Assembly: GCA_945863825.1 (NCBI GenBank)
Contig: CAMBBY010000064.1
Coordinates: 1-6,824, forward strand
Source of the DNA: an uncultured Prevotella sp.
Lineage (GTDB): Bacteria > Bacteroidota > Bacteroidia > Bacteroidales > Bacteroidaceae
Direction: 5' to 3'
Length of the DNA stretch: 6,824 nucleotides
Both the position numbers and the translations under genes were made by a program. Shown here piece after piece: positions 1 to 4,942 of the stretch (position 1 is the stretch's first letter; each line of letters begins with the position of its first letter). The notes under the pieces were generated by a model, which was not told where the DNA came from, made no database searches, and saw nothing but the letters and a program-made list of their open reading frames with translations.

Positions 1-452
1 TTGAGTTGAACCTCATCAATCCTGAGCACAAGCATCGTTCACACCTCTGCCACAATACTTCCAAGAAGTTTGAGAGCACCTTCCTCGGTTTGACTATTCC
101 TCAAAACGAGAGTGTGATGTTTGGTAGCCTCAGCGGTGATAAGCTTGGTATCTGGGTAGCTCACGGCGAGGGTCGTTTCTACTTGCCTGAGCCAGAGGAC
201 CACTACAATGTGATTGCGAAGTATAACTATGCTGAGTATCCAGGCAATCCAAACGGCAGTGACTACAACGTAGCAGGTATCTGCTCAGCAGATGGTCGCC
301 ACTTGGCCATGATGCCACACTTGGAGCGTGCTATCTTCCCATGGCAGAACGCCTGGTATCCAGCTGATCGCCGCAACGACGAGGTAACTCCTTGGATTGA
401 GGCATTTGTCAATGCACGTCAGTGGATTGAAGAAAGAGCTTTTAAAAAGTAA
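1..452 (+). CDS. purL: Phosphoribosylformylglycinamidine synthase, C-terminal fragment (5' end outside window)
   Basis: This is the tail of the large single-chain FGAM synthase, which converts FGAR, glutamine and ATP to FGAM in de novo purine synthesis in the cytoplasm. The reading frame is open from the window edge (first full codon at base 3) to the TAA at 450-452, leaving about 149 residues. What remains is the end of the glutamine amidotransferase domain, which supplies ammonia. The motif WVAHGEGRF is followed by MMPHLERAIFPWQ; the His (codon 318-320) and Glu (324-326) match the His and Glu of the class I amidotransferase triad. The nucleophilic Cys lies upstream of the window. Bacterial single-chain PurL proteins run to roughly 1,200-1,300 residues, so only about the last tenth is seen. 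The TTG at base 6 is internal and not a start. The chromate transporter gene follows after 27 bases and could be read through from purL. Confidence 0.95.
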   Translation, partial: ELNLINPEHKHRSHLCHNTSKKFESTFLGLTIPQNESVMFGSLSGDKLGIWVAHGEGRFYLPEPEDHYNVIAKYNYAEYPGNPNGSDYNVAGICSADGRHLAMMPHLERAIFPWQNAWYPADRRNDEVTPWIEAFVNARQWIEERAFKK

Positions 453-474
453 AAAGGTAAAAAGGTAAAAAGGT
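451..474 (+). repeat. Tandem 8-bp repeat AAAAAGGT, three copies
   Basis: Three exact copies of AAAAAGGT (451-458, 459-466, 467-474) begin inside the purL stop codon and are followed by six A's that run into the ATG at 480. A near copy (AAAAAGT) overlaps the last purL codons at 444-450. The array makes up nearly the whole purL-chrA spacer. Its AGG-containing copies could serve as weak ribosome-binding sequence. Short tandem arrays are prone to copy-number change, which would alter the spacing ahead of the chrA start. Confidence 0.9.
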
Positions 475-479
475 AAAAA

Positions 480-1031
480 ATGAATAATAGCGTAAGTTAT
501 CTTACATTATTCAAAACATTTATGAAGATTGGCATAGTCACCTTTGGTGGTGGCTATGCCATGATTCCTATTATAGAATCCGAAGTCGTCGATAAGCATC
601 ATTGGATGACGAAGGAGGAATTTTTGGATGCCATCGCTACTACCCAGGTTTGTCCGGGCGCCTTGGCCATCAACATGAGTTCCCTGCTCGGATATAAGTT
701 GGCAAAGACACCGGGAGCCATTGTCTGCACCCTCGGCGCTTCATTGCCTTCCTTCCTTATTATATTAGCGATTGCTATGTTTTTCCATCAGTTTGAGGAC
801 AACAAGGTGATTGCGGCGATGTTTGCAGGCATCCGTCCTGCCGTCGTGGCTCTGATAGCCGTTCCTACCTTTTCATTGGCCAAGAGTGCCCACATCTCGT
901 TCGTCAACTGCTGGGTTCCTATCTTATCTGCCCTCCTGATATGGCTGATGGGCGTCAACCCTATCTGGGTAATTATCGTAGCTGCCTTAGGTGGATACGT
1001 CTATGGGCAGTTTATCCAACCGACGGAGTAA
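480..1031 (+). CDS. chrA: Chromate transporter, half-size ChrA subunit (first of a split pair)
   Basis: This is a 183-residue integral membrane protein of the short-chain chromate ion transporter (CHR) family. Members are encoded as adjacent gene pairs, and both halves are thought to be needed for chromate efflux. Seen in the sequence: the N-terminal FGGGYAMIP (residues 22-30), the CPGALAIN version of the family's PGP motif (58-65), AGIRP (116-120), and several hydrophobic segments, including about 80-102, 119-133 and 145-178. The length fits one CHR domain. The ATG at 480 is chosen because the family N-terminus (a short lead, then LFKTFMKIGIVTFGGG) starts there. No promoter is seen in the 27-base gap, so transcription probably comes from purL or further upstream. 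Its expected partner is not next to it but at 3524-4096. Chromate may not be the physiological substrate in gut bacteria. Confidence 0.92.
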   Translation: MNNSVSYLTLFKTFMKIGIVTFGGGYAMIPIIESEVVDKHHWMTKEEFLDAIATTQVCPGALAINMSSLLGYKLAKTPGAIVCTLGASLPSFLIILAIAMFFHQFEDNKVIAAMFAGIRPAVVALIAVPTFSLAKSAHISFVNCWVPILSALLIWLMGVNPIWVIIVAALGGYVYGQFIQPTE

Positions 1032-1046
1032 TTAAAAAATCAGAAT

Positions 1047-1559
1047 ATGGAAGAGACAAAACCACATTTTGCAAGTTCTCAAAATGTTCACATAGACGAA
1101 GCTTATGCGTCATGGATCGAAGAACTGAAAGGTAGATACAAGAAAGCGCAGATAAAATCTGCGGTTAAGGTAAATTCAGAACAGTTGTTATTCAATTGGC
1201 AACTGGGACGTGACCTTGTCGTTCGTCGTGCAGAAGAGCATTGGGGAGCAGGTGTAGTAGAACAGGTTAGTCTCGACTTAAAAGCCGCATTTCCTAAGGC
1301 GAAAGGATTCAGTGCAAGAAACCTTTGGAATATGAAGAAATGGTACATTTTCTACTCGTCCAATAAAACAAATCAAAAACTGCAACAACTTGTTGCAGAA
1401 TTACAAACTTCTGATAATAAGCAGAAAACAAAACTGCAACAACTTGGTGAAGAAATTCAAGAAGCCGAATTCAACGACGAATTAGGATTGGCATTTCCTC
1501 TTGCTTTTTCTTTTGTACCTTGGGGACATCATATTGAAATCACTACCAATGGGCTATAA
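1047..1559 (+). pseudogene. Truncated DUF1016 (YhcG-type) protein, N-terminal domain only
   Basis: The frame encodes 170 residues. Residues about 15-110 match the DUF1016 N-terminal domain: AQIKSAVKVNSEQLLFNWQLGRDL, then WGAGVVEQVSLDL, FPKAKGFSARNLWNMKKWY. A linker with two KLQQL segments and GEEIQEAE follows, then the family's hallmark PWGHH (in FSFVPWGHHIEI). Intact family members continue for another 150-200 residues into a PDDEXK nuclease-like domain. Here the frame stops about ten residues after PWGHH, and the DNA from about 1538 on encodes part of a different protein, a helicase, in another frame. The gene therefore looks broken by a deletion or recombination junction near 1535-1550. 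The family is common in accessory islands near restriction systems; its function here is unknown. It starts 15 bases after chrA stops, so it could be transcribed with it, but a missing nuclease domain argues against normal activity. Confidence 0.82.
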
Positions 1560-1765
1560 CTATCCATAGATTACAAGAAATAACTTTTGAAAGAATGCAC
1601 TTTGACTTATCTCATGGCACCTTCTTGCCTGGACAAGCTTACGTTGCCATCAGTCGTTTACGTGCTTTGGAAGGATTGACACTTAGTAATCCTATCCACC
1701 CTTATCACGTCACCCAGAATCAAGAGGTAAGAGTATTTGCCAACTCTTACAATGACACAGAATAG
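1550..1765 (+). pseudogene. Pif1-like helicase, C-terminal fragment
   Basis: Reading 1550-1765 in the frame of GCT 1553 gives WAITIH, then ITFERMHFDLSHGTFLPGQ and AYVAISRLRALEGLTLSNP, ending at TAG 1763-1765. This is the end of a superfamily 1 Pif1/RecD-like helicase: the WAITIHKSQG-type motif and GQAYVALSRCRSLEGL, close to the C-terminus. The fragment has no start codon; the frame opens at 1538 just after a TGA. The first motif is eroded (HRLQE where HKSQG is usual), which supports decay. It overlaps the end of the DUF1016 frame by ten bases. About 70 residues remain of a protein that normally has 450 or more. It is a relic with no helicase core and shows that larger accessory genes were once present here. 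Confidence 0.85.
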
Positions 1766-1923
1766 AGTTTGGCAAGGAGGAAGAACACATCGAACTGCTC
1801 GAAGCATTTAATGACAAAAGCATTTCAAACCAAGACTTCTTGAAGCTGATTCAAGAGTGCAAGGATGAAAAGGAACTTAAAAGGCTTCGCAAGGCTATCA
1901 CCACCGCAAAGAAGCCTTTTTAA
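1756..1923 (+). pseudogene. Unassigned C-terminal ORF remnant, possibly the frameshifted end of the helicase
   Basis: An open frame runs from 1756 to TAA 1921-1923 without any ATG or GTG. It encodes a charged, probably helical tail: IEFGKEEEHIELLEAFNDK, then ISNQDFLKLIQECKDEKEL and KRLRKAITTAKKPF. I do not recognise the family. It overlaps the stop of the helicase fragment in another frame, so a single small frameshift near 1755-1765 would join the two into one tail of about 120 residues. That is the simplest reading, but it could also be the end of a separate lost gene. The amino acid composition looks like real protein rather than a chance frame. No start and no promoter are seen. Confidence 0.5.
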
Positions 1924-1927
1924 GAAG

Positions 1928-1982
1928 TATTAGTCGTGAAAATCTCATATTTTTTAGCACATTTCCACGACCACGACTAATA
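1928..1982. terminator. Convergent hairpin, candidate bidirectional terminator
   Basis: An 11-bp perfect inverted repeat, TATTAGTCGTG (1928-1938) and CACGACTAATA (1972-1982), fills the gap between the plus-strand ORF remnant ending at 1923 and the minus-strand ATPase gene ending at 1986. A competing inner stem pairs 1933-1943 with 1961-1971 (10 of 11 bases), because the right arm carries CCACGA and CCACGAC in tandem. The loop contains a run of six T's. Position between convergent genes suggests termination, but the long loop and lack of a clean T-tract after the stem make this uncertain. A further 10-bp pair, AAAAGGCTTC (1879-1888) and GAAGCCTTTT (1911-1920), lies inside the preceding frame and ends in T's, so it could act as a plus-strand terminator. 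Confidence 0.5.
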
Positions 1983-1985
1983 AAT

Positions 1986-3293
1986 TTATTCACCACCCAA
2001 AAACATACTCATGTAAAACGGCAAATAGATACACCCATCTTCTATTTCCAAGTTATTACCACTCATGACAATACGCCGATTGATTTTGTCAGCAAAAAGC
2101 GAATGAGCCATATCGAGAGAAGCATGTTGCTTATAATCCTTACCAGATTTCACTTCCACAATACTAATTTTATTCTTCTCTGGGAAAATAAAATCCAGCT
2201 CATGCTTACTCTTTCTGTCATAATAGTTGAGAGAAATGCCATGCTTGGCAAATTCTCCTGCTACATAATTCTCAGTCAATGCCCCTTCATTCACATCAAT
2301 ATCTCCAGACAAAACCTGTGCCTGAATACCATTGAGCATCATGGCACACATCAAACCAGAATCGACAAAAAACAACTTGTATAGTCTCAGATTCTCATGG
2401 ATAGGAAAAGGCAATTCGAAAGCCCCGACATTAAAGGAATAATACGCCATACCTGCATCAACAAGCCATTGCGTAGGTGCTCCATACTTGCGACGAGAAG
2501 CATTTTTTTCAATAGAAGCTAATATAAAACGCTTATCTTGCTTACTCAACTGCCCTGGAATAGCATCAAACACAGACTTTACCAACAACTTGCCATTACC
2601 TGCATATTTAGAAATATCATTACGATAACCATTCAGTATGTCCTTCTGAACAGCTATCGTCTTATTGAAATCCTCATTGCTCAAATAGGTAACAACAACT
2701 TCTGGCATACCACCAACTATCAAGTATTGACGATAACGCTCCATGATTTGACCATGTAGAAATTCAGGCACAGGACGCAAATTTTGGTAGCACTCTTTCA
2801 ACATTTCAATTACATCCTTGCTGATATTACATGCCCAAAGAAATTCCTCGAAGTCAAGTGGATACATATCCAATTCTCTTTCGAATCCTACAGGATAAGA
2901 AGACACATCCTTATAATTAATACCTAGCAAAGAACCAGATTCTATATAATCATATTGTCCATCCTCAACTAAAAATTTGATTGCAGTACGAGCCTTAGGA
3001 CAAGCCTGTATCTCGTCAAAGAATATCAGAGTTTGCCCTGGCTCCAAAGGTCCGAATCCCATAGCTGATAAGTTTATCAGAATGGTACGTGCATCCAGAT
3101 TTCCTTCGAAAGCTTGTTTTGCCATAGGCATCTGCTCAAAGTTAATCTCAACCATATTTTTATAGTGAGCCATTGCAAATTGGCGAACAATTGTAGTCTT
3201 GCCAATCTGTCGAGCACCTTTTATGAGAAGTGCCTTATTAGAAGATTCTTGCTTCCACTTTACCAACTCACTGATTATCTTTCTTTTAAGCAT
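1986..3293 (-). CDS. AAA_14 / DUF4143 family ATPase
   Basis: This intact 435-residue protein belongs to the AAA_14-DUF4143 family, which is abundant and mobile in Bacteroidetes and whose cellular role is not established. Seen: Walker A GARQIGKT (residues 26-33); Walker B LIFFDEIQ (89-96); the conserved YIESGSLLGI (117-126); the family signature from SYPVGFERE to DFEEFLWA (132-154); and the DUF4143 region (about 200-400) with AIPGQLSKQDKRF and YGAPTQWLVDAGMAY. Near the C-terminus, HELDFIF and IVEVKSG (about 364-384) resemble a PDDEXK nuclease core, with Asp 367, Glu 380 and Lys 382 as candidate catalytic residues. The length is usual for the family. The ATG at 3293 is chosen because LKRKIISELVKWK is the typical N-terminus and the frame upstream has only a short extension (to a stop at 3327-3329) without an ATG. 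It is read opposite to its neighbours and is the only intact gene of the island between the chrA halves. It is visibly richer in A/T than purL or the GH51 gene. Confidence 0.92.
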   Translation of the reverse strand: MLKRKIISELVKWKQESSNKALLIKGARQIGKTTIVRQFAMAHYKNMVEINFEQMPMAKQAFEGNLDARTILINLSAMGFGPLEPGQTLIFFDEIQACPKARTAIKFLVEDGQYDYIESGSLLGINYKDVSSYPVGFERELDMYPLDFEEFLWACNISKDVIEMLKECYQNLRPVPEFLHGQIMERYRQYLIVGGMPEVVVTYLSNEDFNKTIAVQKDILNGYRNDISKYAGNGKLLVKSVFDAIPGQLSKQDKRFILASIEKNASRRKYGAPTQWLVDAGMAYYSFNVGAFELPFPIHENLRLYKLFFVDSGLMCAMMLNGIQAQVLSGDIDVNEGALTENYVAGEFAKHGISLNYYDRKSKHELDFIFPEKNKISIVEVKSGKDYKQHASLDMAHSLFADKINRRIVMSGNNLEIEDGCIYLPFYMSMFLGGE

Positions 3294-3300
3294 ATTCTTA

Positions 3301-3417
3301 CAACTTTTTTCCAGGTTTTCGGATACTTATTTGCAACTTTTTTCCAGCTTTTCAGGCTTTAAGTTGCAACTTTTTTCCAGCTTTTCACGTGCAAATTTAC
3401 AACTTTTTTCCAATAAC
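3301..3417 (-). repeat. 33-bp-period direct repeat array in the ATPase gene leader
   Basis: Four copies of a 20-bp motif start at 3301, 3334, 3367 and 3400, exactly 33 bases apart. On the plus strand the core is CAACTTTTTTCC, followed by AGCTTTTC. Copies at 3334 and 3367 are identical over 20 bases; the copy at 3301 has one change (AGGTTTTC); the copy at 3400 keeps CAACTTTTTTCCA and then diverges. The 13 bases between copies differ, so the motif and not the spacer is conserved. On the minus strand each copy reads GAAAAGC, TGGAAAAAAGTTG, and the last copy ends nine bases before the ATPase ATG. Even phasing near three helical turns suggests protein binding sites or a repeated leader RNA element. 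Conserved 20-mers with 13-base spacers and no cas genes do not fit CRISPR. Confidence 0.93.
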
Positions 3418-3423
3418 AGCAAG
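3392..3423 (-). promoter_or_regulatory. Probable Bacteroidetes promoter of the ATPase gene, embedded in the repeat array
   Basis: On the minus strand TAAATTTG (3399-3392) matches the Bacteroidetes -7 box TAnnTTTG. CTTG (3423-3420), one base off the -33 TTTG, lies 20 bases upstream. The fourth repeat copy (3400-3417) occupies the spacer between the two boxes. Transcription would start near 3386, leaving the three other copies in an untranslated leader of about 90 bases. A protein binding the repeat would block this promoter, so self-regulation by the ATPase or control by an island regulator is plausible but not shown. Confidence 0.6.
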
Positions 3424-3470
3424 GAAATGGCACTTATTTACAAAAAAGAGCGTAAAGTTTTTTAAAATAA

Positions 3471-3502
3471 TTTGGTGGTAATCAAGAAAATCAGTACATT
3501 TG
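3471..3502 (+). promoter_or_regulatory. Bacteroidetes-type promoter for the second chrA gene
   Basis: TTTG (3471-3474) and TACATTTG (3495-3502) match the -33 TTTG and -7 TAnnTTTG boxes with a 20-base spacer, as expected for the Bacteroidetes primary sigma factor. Transcription should start near 3508-3510, giving a short leader of about 15 A-rich bases before the ATG at 3524. It points away from the island and into the separated transporter half. Confidence 0.75.
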
Positions 3503-3523
3503 CAATTAAAAAAAGAATAAACT

Positions 3524-4096
3524 ATGATATTTCTTCAACTTTTCATCGTATTCCTTCAGATAGGCATCTTCGGATTCGGAGGTGGCTACTCCATGATTTC
3601 CCTGATTCAAGGACAGGTAGTAACGCAGTATCATTGGATGACGATGCAAGAGTTTACCGATGTGGTGGCCATCTCACAGATGACACCGGGACCTATCGGT
3701 ATCAACACCGCCACCTATTGTGGCTATACTGCTGTCCACAATGCAGGCATGAACGGCATGATGGCAGTACTCGGAAGTGCCACGGCCACCTTCGCCCTGG
3801 TTCTCCCCTCTTTTGTCTTGATGATTCTGATCAGCAAAATGCTGTATAAATATATGAACACATCAATGGTGCAGAGCATCTTCATCGGCTTGCGCCCATG
3901 CATCGTGGGCCTGGTAGGTGCCGCAGCCCTGCTCCTGATGACTCCAGAGAATTTCTCTACTCCAGAGAATCCCTGGCATTTCTACATCTCCATCGCCCTC
4001 TTCTTCGCCACCTTTATCGGCGTGAAGGTAATGAAGATCAATCCGATAAGAATGATACTCTACTCGGCTTTCGCCGGACTGGTATTACTATATTAA
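3524..4096 (+). CDS. chrA: Chromate transporter, half-size ChrA subunit (second of a split pair)
   Basis: This is a 190-residue membrane protein of the same short-chain CHR family as 480-1031 and presumably its partner in the inner membrane. Seen: FGFGGGY (residues 16-22), the canonical TPGPIGIN motif (54-61, against CPGALAIN in the first half), GLRP (122-125), and hydrophobic stretches at about 1-19, 80-106, 118-139 and 152-190. The ATG at 3524 fits the compact N-terminus of the family and the promoter just upstream. The two proteins are clearly diverged paralogues rather than a recent duplication. A six-codon tandem repeat (TPENFS, TPENPW; ACTCCAGAGAAT at 3941-3952 and 3959-3970) lies in the loop after GAAALLLM and may be a local slippage duplication. 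No terminator is obvious directly after the stop. Efflux of chromate or a related oxyanion is inferred from the family only. Confidence 0.92.
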   Translation: MIFLQLFIVFLQIGIFGFGGGYSMISLIQGQVVTQYHWMTMQEFTDVVAISQMTPGPIGINTATYCGYTAVHNAGMNGMMAVLGSATATFALVLPSFVLMILISKMLYKYMNTSMVQSIFIGLRPCIVGLVGAAALLLMTPENFSTPENPWHFYISIALFFATFIGVKVMKINPIRMILYSAFAGLVLLY

Positions 4097-4166
4097 ACAA
4101 AATCTTACTATGTTATTTGGCAGTAATAAATAAAAGTCGAAAATTTGAAAAGCGAAACGGAGAAAA

Positions 4167-4473
4167 CCCTTCACCCTTCACCCTATCAACATAATTATCT
4201 GATATACAAGCGATTACAAACAAAATAACTAAAAATCACCCTTCACCACCCTTCATCGGCCTTCACCTCAAGATGAATCGTCTATGAAGCCTAAGGCTGT
4301 CGTCTATGAAGGCAAGTTATAGTCTTAATAGACGACTGGATGGACTCATAAGAGGGGGCTAAATCAAGAAAAAGATGAAGGGCGGTGAAGGGTGGTGAAG
4401 GGTTGAACTTTACCCTTCACCCTCAAAACCCCTGTGTTTATCGGCATTCCAGACGAAAAGGTGAAGGGTGAAG
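4167..4473. repeat. CCCTTCA-type heptamer repeats in both orientations
   Basis: CCCTTCACCCTTCACCCT lies at 4167-4184, ACCCTTCACCACCCTTCA at 4238-4255, the inverse TGAAGGGTGGTGAAGGGT at 4386-4403, ACCCTTCACCCT at 4412-4423 and GGTGAAGGGTGAAG at 4460-4473. The outermost copies form a 14-bp perfect inverted pair (4169-4182 with 4460-4473), and 4412-4421 pairs with 4460-4469. The alternating orientation resembles repetitive extragenic palindromic elements rather than a simple microsatellite. Confidence 0.85.
4238..4403. repeat. 166-bp nested inverted-repeat element
   Basis: The arms 4238-4265 and 4376-4403 pair over 28 positions with 26 Watson-Crick pairs, one G-T and one mismatch; the outer 18 are perfect. 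Inside, GTCGTCTAT (4299-4307) pairs perfectly with ATAGACGAC (4328-4336). A direct repeat TCGTCTATGAAG (4278-4289 and 4300-4311, 22 bases apart) offers an alternative partner for the same right arm. The layout could be a small non-autonomous mobile element, an extragenic palindrome or a structured RNA. No transposase or known terminal sequence is recognised. Confidence 0.75.
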
Positions 4474-4506
4474 AGTAAAATCGCAAGCGAACAGAACGAC
4501 AAATAA

Positions 4507-4616
4507 GGAATGAAGTGCCTAAGGAAGGGCACTATTGTGCCAAGGTAAAGGCAACATTGTGCTCGGGTAAGAGCACATTTGTGCCCCCGATAAGCACAAG
4601 GGGGACGCAAGTAAGA
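4507..4616. repeat. Degenerate 22-bp tandem repeat array, about five units
   Basis: The core GCAC-ATT-GTGC recurs at exactly 22-base spacing: GCACTATTGTGC at 4529, GCAACATTGTGC at 4551 and GCACATTTGTGC at 4573. Each is followed by a purine-rich tail such as AAGGTAAAG or GGGTAAGA. Weaker units are visible before (4507-4528, with GTGCCTAAGG) and after (4595-4616, ending AAGTAAGA). Each core is a small palindrome, so the array is a row of short potential hairpins or dyad binding sites two helical turns apart. Confidence 0.75.
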
Positions 4617-4808
4617 CACCACCCGTAAACCCGAAACACAGATTCCTATCTTTCGGAGATACGAGTCGCAAACAAGTCTTTTGTACTTAGGAAATAAGCT
4701 TTTTTTGTCGCTTTGCAAGCAAAAAACCTACAAAATTCTACGGGTAAACGCTATTCTCTTTTGTTTTTTACAAGATTATTTATAATTTTAGTCTTTAATT
4801 ATGCCATA

Positions 4809-4842
4809 AAAAGGTGGATTTTCAGCTGAAAATCCACCTTTT
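4809..4842. terminator. Perfect 34-bp palindrome, candidate bidirectional terminator
   Basis: AAAAGGTGGATTTTCAG (4809-4825) is followed directly by its exact reverse complement (4826-4842). As RNA it folds into a stem with an AGCU loop, a GGTGG/CCACC base and a T-run on the 3' side (A-run on the 5' side), the shape of an intrinsic terminator working in both directions. It could end transcripts entering from the chrA side and insulate the GH51 gene, whose promoter starts about 50 bases later. A perfect dyad could instead be an operator. Confidence 0.65.
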
Positions 4843-4888
4843 ACACTATATTTCGCCTTTTGTCCACCTCTTCTTTGTGTTTTTTGTG

Positions 4889-4896
4889 TACTTTTG
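4889..4896 (+). promoter_or_regulatory. Probable -7 box of the GH51 gene promoter
   Basis: TACTTTTG matches the Bacteroidetes -7 consensus TAnnTTTG exactly. No TTTG sits at the usual 19-21 base distance upstream: copies at 4859-4862 and 4874-4877 give spacers of 26 and 11 bases. A weak -33 box would suit a promoter that needs an activator, as is common for polysaccharide-use genes. Transcription would start near 4903, leaving an A-rich leader of about 40 bases. Confidence 0.55.
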
Positions 4897-4942
4897 CCAC
4901 TGTAACAAAATAAAACGGAAATAAAAAACCTAAGAATAAACA

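Larger units (their letters stand above)
4097..4942. other. Gene-free intergenic region of 846 bases, rich in repeats
   Basis: No convincing coding sequence is present on either strand. Frames seen here run through tandem repeats whose period (22) is not a multiple of three. From left to right it holds an A/T-rich stretch, CCCTTCA heptamer repeats and their inverted copies (4167-4473), a 22-bp degenerate tandem array (4507-4616), an A/T-rich stretch with no recognised feature (4617-4800), a perfect palindrome (4809-4842) and the GH51 promoter (around 4889). No tRNA or known riboswitch pattern was seen. Confidence 0.85.

Noticed and set aside
1380..1398. Palindrome CTGCAACAA-C-TTGTTGCAG
   Set aside because: It lies in the DUF1016 linker and is explained by codons for the recurring KLQQL segment.
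3301..3417. CRISPR array
   Set aside because: Repeats are 20 bases, spacers only 13 and partly A/T-rich, the outer copies differ, and no cas gene is near. The position at a promoter and leader fits a regulatory array better.
3199..3465. Plus-strand frame with an 11-residue repeat (LQLFSSFS type)
   Set aside because: The apparent peptide repeat is a by-product of the 33-bp DNA repeat (33 is a multiple of three), and the frame overlaps the start of the ATPase gene on the other strand.
3472..3849. Plus-strand frame of 125 codons overlapping the second chrA
   Set aside because: It is an out-of-frame shadow of the transporter, which has clear CHR motifs in the frame starting at 3524.
4410..4718. 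Minus-strand open frame of 102 codons
   Set aside because: It runs through the 22-bp tandem array and heptamer repeats, whose periods do not keep frame. The translation has no recognisable pattern and there is no promoter.
4690..4740. Possible terminator or hairpin in the T-rich stretch
   Set aside because: T- and A-runs are present but no stem of useful length pairs them.
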